DNA of 64,000 nucleotides from a bacterium (GTDB lineage Bacteria > UBP14 > UBA6098 > 4484-93), in NCBI GenBank assembly GCA_021158465.1, contig JAGGUN010000037.1, positions 91,156-155,155 on the forward strand, given 5' to 3'. Every line of letters begins with the position of its first letter. Within the stretch, counting starts at the first letter, position 1. Both the position numbers and the translations under genes were made by a program. Below are positions 17,585 to 25,157 of this stretch, piece by piece. The notes below the pieces were generated by a model. That model did not search any database, was not told where the DNA came from, and was given only the letters and a program-made list of their open reading frames with translations.

Positions 17585-18508
17585 TTAATTCTTAAATTTA
17601 AATAGAATTCCTTCCTTGTCAACATAATTTCTCCCGACAAGTCTGGAATAGAGGGTAAAGTAAAGCTTTTGTGTTCTGGCGACAATATCCTTTGGAAGCG
17701 GGGGTGGAGCTCCTTCTCCTGTCCAGTTGATGCTCCGCAGGTATCCTCGCACAAACTCCTTGTCAAAGCCATCCTGTTCCTTCCCCTCTTTGTATCTTTC
17801 CTTCGTCCAGAATCTGGATGAGTCCGGTGTCAGTGCCTCGTCAATGAGGATAATCTTATTTCCTCTCTTCCCGAACTCGAACTTTGTATCTGCAATGATA
17901 ATACCCTTTCTGTCTGCATACTCGGATGCTTCCCGGTAGAGTTCGAGCGATTTTTCCCTGATGAATCTTGCTGTTTCCTTGCCGACTAATCTTTCTGTCT
18001 CCTCGAATGTAATATTTATATCATGCCCTGTTTTGCTCTTTGTTGAAGGTGTGAATATCGGCTCGGGGAGCCGTGATGATATTTTGAGTCCGGCGGGAAT
18101 CTGCACTCCACAGATGGAACCATATCTTTTGTATTCCTTGTATCCTCCCCCTGCGAGGTATCCTCGGACTATGCACTCGACGGGAAGCGGATCTGCTTTC
18201 TTGACCAGCATCGAGCGGTGGATAAGCTCTTTCCTGTATTTTCCAAGCGGTTCGGGGAACTCATCGATATCGATCGTTATCCTGTGGTTCGGGACGATGT
18301 GCGAAAGCTTTCTAAACCAGAAATCTGAGATAAGGTTCAGTATCTTTCCTCTCCCGGGAATGGGTGTCGGCAATACCGAGTCGAACGCTGATATCCTATC
18401 TGTTGTGATGATGAGCAGCGTTTCACTGTCAATTTCGTATATATCCCTCACCTTTCCGCGTCGGACAAGTGGAAATTCCTGTATATCTGTTTCAGTCAAT
18501 CTGTCCAT
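17585..18508 (-). CDS. purC: phosphoribosylaminoimidazole-succinocarboxamide synthase (SAICAR synthetase)
   Basis: A 307-residue enzyme of purine synthesis that joins aspartate to CAIR. It carries RRGKVRDIYEI at the ATP-binding start, TTDRISAFDSVLPTPIPGRG, VECIVRGYLAGGGYKEY and IIADTKFEFG, with IDEALTPDSSRFW. The length fits the longer, yeast/Bacteroidetes-like type rather than the short Gram-positive one. It overlaps purN by 17 bases. Confidence 0.96.
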   Translation of the reverse strand: MDRLTETDIQEFPLVRRGKVRDIYEIDSETLLIITTDRISAFDSVLPTPIPGRGKILNLISDFWFRKLSHIVPNHRITIDIDEFPEPLGKYRKELIHRSMLVKKADPLPVECIVRGYLAGGGYKEYKRYGSICGVQIPAGLKISSRLPEPIFTPSTKSKTGHDINITFEETERLVGKETARFIREKSLELYREASEYADRKGIIIADTKFEFGKRGNKIILIDEALTPDSSRFWTKERYKEGKEQDGFDKEFVRGYLRSINWTGEGAPPPLPKDIVARTQKLYFTLYSRLVGRNYVDKEGILFKFKN

Positions 18509-19118
18509 CTATCCTTACCTTGTTGTCTATTACCGATATTTTCCCCGTAGCGAGTTTCTCGATTATCCTCGGATACAGGTAATGCTCTCTTTCAAGCACG
18601 CGAGCCTGAAGTGTTTCCGGTGTGTCTCCGAAGAGTATAGGAACGCATTCCTGATATATTATCTCTCCTCTGTCGTACTCCTCATTGACAAAGTGTATAG
18701 TAACACCTGAGAGTTTCATTCCGCTTGCGAGCACCCTTCTGTGCACCTCTATTCCGTAGAACCCTTTTCCGCCGAAAAACGGCAGGAGAGCCGGATGGAT
18801 ATTGACTATCCTGTGTCGGTATTCCTGTATTATCTCGGGTGGCACCTTTCTTGTGTACCCCGCCAGAGCGATGATGTCTATTCTGTGTTCCGAGAGCAGT
18901 TTTTTCAGTTTTTTGATGAACTCATCCCGTGTGTTGAAATCTCCTCTTGCAAACGAGAAGGTTGGGATGTTCGCCCTTTTTGCCCTGATGAGTCCGTAGG
19001 CGTCTTTTTTGTTTGAGAAGACAAGCGCCACCTGTGCAACGGTTGACTGCCTGAAGTAATCGATGATTGCCTGTAGGTTTGTTCCTCTTCCTGATATAAA
19101 GATTGCTATATTCTTCAA
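18492..19118 (-). CDS. purN: phosphoribosylglycinamide formyltransferase
   Basis: A 208-residue folate-dependent enzyme of purine synthesis. It begins KNIAIFISGRGTNLQAII, has VALVFSNKKDAYGL and LAGYTRKVPPEI, and carries the catalytic region NIHPALLPFFGGKGFYG with the His in GVTIHFVNEEYDRG. The start codon is TTG (19118), chosen because AGGAG lies five bases upstream and because it gives the conserved N-terminus. It is the first gene of the 15-gene operon. Confidence 0.96.
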   Translation of the reverse strand: MKNIAIFISGRGTNLQAIIDYFRQSTVAQVALVFSNKKDAYGLIRAKRANIPTFSFARGDFNTRDEFIKKLKKLLSEHRIDIIALAGYTRKVPPEIIQEYRHRIVNIHPALLPFFGGKGFYGIEVHRRVLASGMKLSGVTIHFVNEEYDRGEIIYQECVPILFGDTPETLQARVLEREHYLYPRIIEKLATGKISVIDNKVRIDGQID

Positions 19119-19145
19119 GGAAATCTCCTACTCTCTGTTGCTCAT

Positions 19146-19174
19146 TTAATATAGTTAGAAATTCCAAAAGTCAA
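19146..19174 (-). promoter_or_regulatory. sigma70-like promoter for the purN-to-capA operon
   Basis: On the minus strand TTGACT (19174-19169), a 17-base spacer and TATTAA (19151-19146) lie about 28 bases before the purN start. It would drive the long housekeeping run. It is divergent from the promoter at 19213. Confidence 0.6.
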
Positions 19175-19212
19175 AGCATTTATAGCCCTTCTGTTCAGAG
19201 CTGGTAATTTGC

Positions 19213-19241
19213 TTGACAATTGGTCAATTCTATGATAAATT
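19213..19241 (+). promoter_or_regulatory. sigma70-like promoter
   Basis: TTGACA (19213-19218), a 17-base spacer and TAAATT (19236-19241) precede the start at 19281 by about 40 bases. The -35 box is consensus. Confidence 0.6.
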
Positions 19242-19280
19242 GATGCATTGTAGAAATATTTGCAGGAAAGGCGGCATTCT

Positions 19281-19757
19281 ATGAAGGAGAAGGGGTATTT
19301 CTTACCATCGCTTCTTGGCGGACTGCTTCTCGCTCTGCTCTCTGTCACACCTTACATTATGGTGGGTAATCTTTTCTGCTTTATGTGGGTGATAGCGGGT
19401 GGGGTGGTTGCTGCTCTCATCTTCTATCACACGGCTCCGAAGATGATAACCCCCGGTCAGGGTGCGATGGCAGGCTTTTTGGCTGCCCTTTGGGGAACGC
19501 TGTTCGAGATTATTCTTGTCATTGTGCTCTGGAAACTGTTCTATGTCGGGAGACTTGCTCATCTGTCCGAGCTCTCGCTTGAGGGTATCCTACCGGAGGA
19601 ATTCGGGCAGTTCGCAGAGTTCGCATCTACGGGATATGCCGGCTTCTTCGCAGGGATTGCACTGTCCGCTATGTTCATAGTGAATATGGTGTTCTCTACT
19701 ATTGGAGGTCTCATCGTCGGGCTTATCCTGAAGGGAAAAGAGAAAGCGGAGGAGTAA
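19281..19757 (+). CDS. small polytopic membrane protein, unknown function
   Basis: A 158-residue hydrophobic protein with about four membrane helices: two in the first 50 residues, one at about 60-85 and one near the C-terminus. A short acidic loop (LSELSLEGILPEEFGQFAEF) lies between the last two. The ATG at 19281 was chosen over an upstream in-frame TTG because AGGAAAGG lies about ten bases before it. The glycine-rich helices and 'MITPGQGAMAGFLAALWGTLFEI' character, read in parts, resemble small uncharacterised membrane families, but I do not recognise one. It is followed by its own-promoter neighbour at 19833. Confidence 0.75.
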   Translation: MKEKGYFLPSLLGGLLLALLSVTPYIMVGNLFCFMWVIAGGVVAALIFYHTAPKMITPGQGAMAGFLAALWGTLFEIILVIVLWKLFYVGRLAHLSELSLEGILPEEFGQFAEFASTGYAGFFAGIALSAMFIVNMVFSTIGGLIVGLILKGKEKAEE

Positions 19758-19776
19758 TCTTGCTTAGGTTTTTTCC

Positions 19777-19806
19777 TTGACATCAGGTTCATTTTGGATT
19801 TAGTAT
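19777..19806 (+). promoter_or_regulatory. sigma70-like promoter
   Basis: TTGACA (19777-19782), an 18-base spacer and TAGTAT (19801-19806) precede the start at 19833, which has an AAGGAGGT ribosome site. The tRNA-Gly gene downstream may be on the same transcript. Confidence 0.5.
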
Positions 19807-19832
19807 AAAAGAAGATAAAACAAGGAGGTAAT

Positions 19833-20471
19833 ATGCCTGAAGGGGGTGAGATTGTTCAACAGCCCCGGAAGACCACAAGTGGACTGGCGGTAGCATCGCT
19901 TGTATTGGGTATTCTTGCTGTATTAACAGGCTGGATTGTTGTAGGTGGGGTTCTTGGCATCCTGGCTATAATCTTTGGTGCTGTCTCCCTGTCAAATATA
20001 AAGAAGGACCCGAGCAAAACTGGTAAGGGAATGGCAATTGCTGGACTTATAACCGGAATTATCGGGGTTATAATAACGGTGGTTGTTTTGTTTCTTGTTA
20101 CCAGCACGGGCTTTCTGATTTCGAGGTTCACAAGAGCAAGTGAGGAGGCGAGGGTCTCGGAGGCAAAAATGATACTTAAGCAGCTTTGGACGCTTTCCCA
20201 GACATATTATGAGGAGTATGGTTACTTTCCTGTCGATAGGGAATTTCAGCTCACGGATGAGTTTGGCTGGGCGTCCGATGAAGCAGAAAGCCTGGCTGAG
20301 CAGATGGGGTTTTCCTTGCCCTCTGGTGAGCGAAGGTTCAATTTTTACCTTTTGCCGGATGGTGGTGCAAGGGCTACACCAAATCTCAATGCTCGTGGAA
20401 AGCTCCGAAGCGTAACAGATATTGTTATTGATGGAGAAGGGAATATCACTGGCGGGCTATTTTTAGAGTAG
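19833..20471 (+). CDS. DUF4190-like membrane protein fused to a pilin-like domain
   Basis: A 212-residue protein. Residues 11-96 match the DUF4190 pattern: a TSGLAVASLVLGILA helix, a glycine-rich second helix, the GAVSLSNIKKDPSKTGKGMAIAGL loop and a third helix. The third helix runs straight into RASEEARVSEAKMILKQLWTLSQTYYEEYGYFP, which looks like the alpha-1 helix of a type IV pilin and its usual 'Y-x-x-x-x-G-x-Y-P' ending. The remaining 80 residues form a small strand-rich domain ending in VIDGEGNITGG. There is no prepilin peptidase motif, so it should stay anchored in the membrane. Start is supported by AAGGAGGTAAT. Function is unknown; pilin-like surface or periplasmic display is inferred. 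Confidence 0.8.
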   Translation: MPEGGEIVQQPRKTTSGLAVASLVLGILAVLTGWIVVGGVLGILAIIFGAVSLSNIKKDPSKTGKGMAIAGLITGIIGVIITVVVLFLVTSTGFLISRFTRASEEARVSEAKMILKQLWTLSQTYYEEYGYFPVDREFQLTDEFGWASDEAESLAEQMGFSLPSGERRFNFYLLPDGGARATPNLNARGKLRSVTDIVIDGEGNITGGLFLE

Positions 20472-20485
20472 GTTTATAGATTTAA

Positions 20486-20558
20486 GCGGGCGTAACTCAG
20501 TTGGCAGAGTGCTGGCTTCCCAAGCCAGTTGTCGCGGGTTCGATTCCCGTCGCCCGCT
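20486..20558 (+). tRNA. tRNA-Gly (anticodon CCC)
   Basis: A complete cloverleaf of 73 bases. The acceptor stem is GCGGGCG/CGCCCGC and the D stem ACTC/GAGT. The anticodon stem is CTGGC/GCCAG around loop TTCCCAA, so the anticodon is CCC and reads GGG. The T arm is GCGGG-TTCGATT-CCCGT with one G-T pair. The discriminator base is T and the 3' CCA is not encoded. It ends only 4 bases before the stop codon of the opposite-strand OmpA-type gene. Confidence 0.95.
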
Positions 20559-20562
20559 TCTT

Positions 20563-23340
20563 TTATTTCCCGACAAACTCTATCTCAACACGTCTGTTGG
20601 CTATCCTGCCTGCCGGGGTTCTGTTATCACCGTAGAGAATTTCGGTAAGATTTTCTCCCTGCCATCTGTTGATATGATATGGCTTGCTGTCGCTGTATCC
20701 TTTCGGGATAATCTGTGTCCTGTGAGCGGTGAGGAAATCGTTTAGGTCTTTTGTCCCTTTGAGATTCTCATACAGTATGAAGTATCGCTTGAGGTTATTC
20801 AGCTGTTCTTCGGCTCGTCTTTGTGATAATCTCTCGTTTCCGGCTTTCACCCCGACATTATCCGTATGCCCGGCGACGATTACCTTCTTCGGTGAGTCTG
20901 TTCTCTCTATCCTTGCGAGTATCCTCTTTGCCATCCTCTGGAGGCGTGCATCGTTGTATTCTGCCTCACTCTTTGTTCCCCCAAAGATAAACTGCACGAG
21001 TATAAACCGCTCGCTCAATTCCTCACGGTTTTTTACCTCCACATGGAGGGCTTCTGTTGTATCTGCCGCTGTCTGTCCTGCCTCGTCGGTAGCGCTCAGG
21101 ATGGCGAAATAGGTTCGCTCGGGGTCGGCAAAACTCCCATCAGGTAGTTTCCAGTCCCAGGAAAGCCTTTCTTTGAGCCTCTTTCCGCTTGCAAGCTTGA
21201 GAATGCTGTGTCCCTGGTCGTCTATTATCGTCACGGTAAATTTTTCTGGTTTCAGTTCGCCTTTGAATTTTGTATGGAAGCTGACACGGTTGAACTCCGG
21301 GTCGACCTCGAAATCTTTGTGCAGTTTTTTCCTCTTTGGGGGGTTGTAGAATATCCCGTCGGCAGTTAGCTTAAGTGATATGTTGAGCGGTTCCTCGATT
21401 GTTCTTTCCCCTCTTATGTAAGCTCTTCTTGCAATCTCTTCAGGAAGGCTCTTGCGGAACTCCTCTGCAAAGAAGAGTAACGAATCCACAAGATCGATCG
21501 TTGGATAGTTTCCTCTTGCTGTTATCTCCAGTTCGATGTCTGGATTCCGTGAGAATATGTTGGATAGCTCGTCCAGCTTATCCTCTGTGAGTGGTGGGAC
21601 GAGGGTAATCTCTGGTGGCAGGAGTGTTAGTTCCACCCTTCGATTTTCCTCTGCCACAAGATGCTTGCCCCTTCTTGTTCCTTCGAAGTCCTGCTTCTCG
21701 ACGCGCCTTTCCCACGGCTTGTATGACGATATGTCCGCAACGGTTATCTGGTCTTCTATCTTTGGGAATTGCTCGACAAACTTCTTCCGGACGAATTCTG
21801 CGCGTCTGTATGCCAGTTTCTCGCCCTCTGCCTTATCTCTGATGCTATCACCTATGGTATCGTAGAAGCCTGTAATCAGGAGTTTTACATCGGGGTTTCT
21901 TGCGAGTCGTTCACCTATAATCTTGATAGTCCTTTCCGAGTGGTCTATCTGTGTGTCCTCTGGCGGTGGGAGTAGTAGCGCCTTTCTGCTCTGAAAGAAC
22001 AAGAGCGGGACAATCGGCTCATCCTCGATGATTGAGGCGACCTGTGTCAGCTTCAGAACGGGCTTTTCTGCCGTGATCGAGACAGTTGGTCTCGGGTATA
22101 TGTGGAATCTCGCTGTCTTTGAGTTGTCGTCTTTGTATATCTCAAGATTCTCATTATTCGGGTCTGCTGTGGCGGTCAGTTCTATGTCGCCTGAATTTTC
22201 TGGCACAAACTCAAACTTGTGGATTTTCTTTTCTCCCTCTTTCAGCCCATGGAGCCTCTCTTTTATCGCTGTATCAGGGAGTGAAAGCTCTATCTCGAAT
22301 GCGCCTATATCCTTTTTCCCGTTATTCTCGAGTGTTATCTCAAGCGGCACAGGTTGTCCGGTTATCGGTTTGTCGGATTTTGCCTTGATGTCGACGATTT
22401 TTATGTTTGGGTATTGAGGGAGCGGTTTTCTGAACCGGTATCCGATGCTTATCCTGTGTGTTGTTCCTATTGAGAACGGGATTATGAGGCTATATTCGAC
22501 GAATATTCCTCCTTTCTCCCTTGCCGTAAAGTATGTTGCTCCTATCCCGCCGAATAGCCTGTTTACTCCGCCTCTGGCTACAAGTTTGCTATCTAAGAAG
22601 TATGCTTCTATCCCAGCTGCGGGGTTTATCCGCTCATCCACCGGTAGGTTGGGGTCGTTTGAGTACTCGATATTTGTGTATATTCTTGCCAAGTCGCGTA
22701 TATCGAAGCTTGCGCCGAGATTAGCTTCGAGAGGGACGGGGCTTTTCTCCTCATCGGATAGCGCTATACTTGGCTGGTTAGCATCCTTTAAGAATGCTCC
22801 GATACAGAGATTTCTCTTCCTGAAGATTACCCCGAGGTCGAATGAGAATACCCCTTTTGAATAGCCGTATTCCAAGAACAGCGGGTCGTCTGGGTTTTCC
22901 AGGCGGAACTTCTCCTTGATATAGTCCTCCATAAGGTATTTTATTCTCACTCCGGCAAATGTTCCCCATCGGGCTTCGTCTGCCTCAATTGTTTTCGGTG
23001 AAAGTAGCCTCGTCGATGCGGAGAGAGAGAATGTCTTTTCCTGTTGCATTTCATTCCCAAGAAGGCAGAAGGATGCTCCGATGGAGTGTGGGAAGAGATG
23101 GAAGAACCCGCCGACACTCTGCTGGTAGATATCTGTTTTTGCTCCCAGGTACAGCCTGCTGTAGTCTATGATAACAAAGCTCCTCTTTGCTGGTCCCATA
23201 CCTGCTGGGTTGTAGAAGGCTGACGAATAGTCCCAGCTTGCTCCTACCGATGAGTTTCCGAGTGAGCTTTTGCCGGAAAACCCTATCTGCCCGCAAAGTG
23301 GTGTAGGCAAAAGGAATAGAATAAGAATGAGCCTTCTCAT
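20563..23340 (-). CDS. outer-membrane barrel / multi-OmpA-domain protein of the PilM-PilN-like operon
   Basis: A 925-residue secreted protein. A signal peptide (to about residue 17) precedes a region (about 18-305) with the PorV/PorP-like start GFSGKSSLGNSSVGASWDYSSAFYNPAGM, read in parts, and many barrel strands. A CARDB-like Ig segment (about 312-410) is followed by an OmpA-like domain (about 440-585, ending ENRRVELTL). A second, degenerate OmpA-like stretch comes next (about 585-665). A FlgD-like Ig segment (about 695-775) and a clear C-terminal OmpA domain (about 785-925) end the protein. The last carries GHTDNVG, the LSQRRA helix and NRRVEIEF, which bind peptidoglycan in the family. It is last in an operon after PilM- and PilN/PilO-like genes, which suggests it anchors that complex to the cell wall and outer membrane. 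Confidence 0.88.
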   Translation of the reverse strand: MRRLILILFLLPTPLCGQIGFSGKSSLGNSSVGASWDYSSAFYNPAGMGPAKRSFVIIDYSRLYLGAKTDIYQQSVGGFFHLFPHSIGASFCLLGNEMQQEKTFSLSASTRLLSPKTIEADEARWGTFAGVRIKYLMEDYIKEKFRLENPDDPLFLEYGYSKGVFSFDLGVIFRKRNLCIGAFLKDANQPSIALSDEEKSPVPLEANLGASFDIRDLARIYTNIEYSNDPNLPVDERINPAAGIEAYFLDSKLVARGGVNRLFGGIGATYFTAREKGGIFVEYSLIIPFSIGTTHRISIGYRFRKPLPQYPNIKIVDIKAKSDKPITGQPVPLEITLENNGKKDIGAFEIELSLPDTAIKERLHGLKEGEKKIHKFEFVPENSGDIELTATADPNNENLEIYKDDNSKTARFHIYPRPTVSITAEKPVLKLTQVASIIEDEPIVPLLFFQSRKALLLPPPEDTQIDHSERTIKIIGERLARNPDVKLLITGFYDTIGDSIRDKAEGEKLAYRRAEFVRKKFVEQFPKIEDQITVADISSYKPWERRVEKQDFEGTRRGKHLVAEENRRVELTLLPPEITLVPPLTEDKLDELSNIFSRNPDIELEITARGNYPTIDLVDSLLFFAEEFRKSLPEEIARRAYIRGERTIEEPLNISLKLTADGIFYNPPKRKKLHKDFEVDPEFNRVSFHTKFKGELKPEKFTVTIIDDQGHSILKLASGKRLKERLSWDWKLPDGSFADPERTYFAILSATDEAGQTAADTTEALHVEVKNREELSERFILVQFIFGGTKSEAEYNDARLQRMAKRILARIERTDSPKKVIVAGHTDNVGVKAGNERLSQRRAEEQLNNLKRYFILYENLKGTKDLNDFLTAHRTQIIPKGYSDSKPYHINRWQGENLTEILYGDNRTPAGRIANRRVEIEFVGK

Positions 23341-23342
23341 GA

Positions 23343-24221
23343 CTACACAGAGTACACGGCGAGGCTGATGGTGAAGCTAAAACCTCCTACTACCTTTTCT
23401 ATTCCGAACCCTTCTACCTCGATGAGTTTCTCGCTCCTGTTGAGTTCTCTGATGAACTGGATGATTGCATTGGGCTTTCCAGTTCCGCGGATGACGAACG
23501 AGAGTTTCTTCCCCAACGGGGTTTTTTCCTCCTTGTATTTGGGGAATGAAAGGAGATCGACACCAAGTCTTTTTGCCTCTTCTATGATAGATTGGGTAAA
23601 GTTGTCGATGAGGTATTCCGGCACCACTCCATCTTGGAGGACTACGGTGCTTGGAACCTCGTATAGCGGTGCAATCCGCTTCGAAATAAGGACAAACTCT
23701 GTTCCTGTTCTTCTTCTCTTCTCCACGAGGGGTGAAAAGGGTAGTCCTTTCAGGTAACCACCTGTTGTGTCTGTGGTTGAGCCTTCGATATACAGTGCGG
23801 GTGCTTCTATATTGAAACACAGCCGATTAAAGGGCAGCGGGATGCTATCCAGGACCTGGAGGTATCCTAAGAGTGCAGCTCTTCTTTCATACAGGGTTTT
23901 GATTGGAGAACTGCTCGCCTCTGGTGGTTTGGTGGCGACTGGAGTGGGTGTAACCTGCGCTGTGGTCTCCACAGGGATGGTGGTTGTTTCCACGGGTGCA
24001 GCTGGAACCCGTGTTGTTGTATCAGCTTTTGCAACCTCTTCCTTTTCTGGTTTCTTCGACTCTTCTTTTATCTTTGGTGCAAGGAGGTATAATCCACCGA
24101 ATAGCGCCATTACCGCAGCCACGGGGATAATCAGGTATATTGGTTTAAACGGCAGTTCCTTTTTCGGTTTTGGGGTTTCGGGTGGTGGTGTCCAGAGGTT
24201 GAATTTGATGATGTCGGTCAT
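23343..24221 (-). CDS. PilN/PilO-like inner-membrane protein
   Basis: A 292-residue protein. Residues 4-12 read IIKFNLWTP, resembling the INLLP motif by which PilN docks into PilM. A single membrane helix lies at about 28-48, then a Thr/Pro/Val-rich periplasmic linker (60-106), then a helix from about 107. The C-terminal part (about 195-292), with FVIRGTGKPNAIIQFIREL and IEVEGFGIE, resembles the ferredoxin-like domain of PilO/GspM. PilN and PilO are normally two proteins, so this looks like a single merged form. I chose ATG 24221 because GAGGG lies upstream and its ATG overlaps the upstream TGA stop (ATGA). A longer reading from 24260 has no support. Confidence 0.75.
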   Translation of the reverse strand: MTDIIKFNLWTPPPETPKPKKELPFKPIYLIIPVAAVMALFGGLYLLAPKIKEESKKPEKEEVAKADTTTRVPAAPVETTTIPVETTAQVTPTPVATKPPEASSSPIKTLYERRAALLGYLQVLDSIPLPFNRLCFNIEAPALYIEGSTTDTTGGYLKGLPFSPLVEKRRRTGTEFVLISKRIAPLYEVPSTVVLQDGVVPEYLIDNFTQSIIEEAKRLGVDLLSFPKYKEEKTPLGKKLSFVIRGTGKPNAIIQFIRELNRSEKLIEVEGFGIEKVVGGFSFTISLAVYSV

Positions 24222-25153
24222 ACAGTTCCCTCGATTGCGAGTCCGACAGGGACAAGCCATTCGTCGATATCGTTCTCCTCGTATCCCACCTGTTTTGCAA
24301 CATGGCTAAGGTCCACCAGTGGAATGTTTATTGCAGCAGAGAGCAGTTTTCCGAACTGTGATGTTGCACCGACCTTTCCGGTTACAAGAAGCCCCTCGAA
24401 CTTGTGCTTGGTTGGGGAGAATCCGAGGCTCTTTGTGATAACGGTAAAGACCGGCAAGAACCCCTGAAGATAATCGTTGTTGCTGGTGGTTTTGATGAAG
24501 AAATGCCCGATGTATTTGAATCTCCCGTCGATCACAACAGAGACCGATGTGAACTGCTCGTCTATTACCATCATTAGAAGGTTTTTTGAATATTTCCTGT
24601 TGAAATAGGTAAATGCGTTATGCATGGCGATGGCGGATGGCTCAACGCCTTTTGGGGATACCCCTGCAAGTCTGAGCAGTTCTATTCTCTGGGATATGAT
24701 CTTCTTTGGGACTGCTGCTCCGTAGATGGATTTATCGTTTATCGAGAACCAAGAGACCGCATACTGCTCCACAGGTTTTATAAGGTAGTGCGATAGCTCC
24801 CAGTTCATCCAGTCAGGGACGATTTCTGGCAGTTCTGGTGGGATAGCAAACTCCTTTATGACGGTGAACTGGTCTGGGATATTAACATATCCTGCGGATG
24901 TCTTTATTCCTGCTCGGGTTATGAGGTCCATCGTGTAATCGCCAAGCTGTTCTGCTCTCGTAACGATTCCCCTGTGGAGCATACCGCTTGAGAATTCTCC
25001 TCGAACCCTATTCAAGAGCAGGATCTCTTCCATAGTAAAACCAAGCTCTACAACCTTCACTACATTCTCGAATAGGGCAATGCCGAGTGTTCTGTTCCTT
25101 ATCTTTCCTGCTGCTTTTTTCTGCTTTGTTCCGCTGGCAACGGTTTTTTTCAT
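24218..25153 (-). CDS. PilM-like (actin-fold) cytoplasmic protein
   Basis: A 311-residue protein of the PilM/GspL actin-like superfamily. After a basic N-terminal tail, RTLGIALFENVVKVVELG occupies the place of the phosphate-1 motif but lacks the usual Asp and GSS. LLMMVIDEQFTSVSVVIDGR corresponds to phosphate-2, and LLVTGKVGATSQFGKLL to the adenosine segment with its GGG reduced. VEPSAIAMHNAF and the final VPVGLAIEG are also PilM-like. The worn motifs suggest it may bind nucleotide weakly or not at all. I chose ATG 25153, just after the upstream stop, over an earlier in-frame codon at 25258. PilM normally recruits PilN at the inner membrane, and a PilN-like gene follows with a 4-base overlap. 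Confidence 0.8.
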   Translation of the reverse strand: MKKTVASGTKQKKAAGKIRNRTLGIALFENVVKVVELGFTMEEILLLNRVRGEFSSGMLHRGIVTRAEQLGDYTMDLITRAGIKTSAGYVNIPDQFTVIKEFAIPPELPEIVPDWMNWELSHYLIKPVEQYAVSWFSINDKSIYGAAVPKKIISQRIELLRLAGVSPKGVEPSAIAMHNAFTYFNRKYSKNLLMMVIDEQFTSVSVVIDGRFKYIGHFFIKTTSNNDYLQGFLPVFTVITKSLGFSPTKHKFEGLLVTGKVGATSQFGKLLSAAINIPLVDLSHVAKQVGYEENDIDEWLVPVGLAIEGTV

Positions 25154-25157
25154 ACCA

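Noticed and set aside
17961-18710. 249-codon open frame on the plus strand across purC and purN
   Set aside because: Antisense to two well recognised purine genes and without motif or ribosome site.
20509-20745. 78-codon open frame through the tRNA gene
   Set aside because: It overlaps tRNA-Gly and the antisense OmpA-type gene and has no ribosome site.
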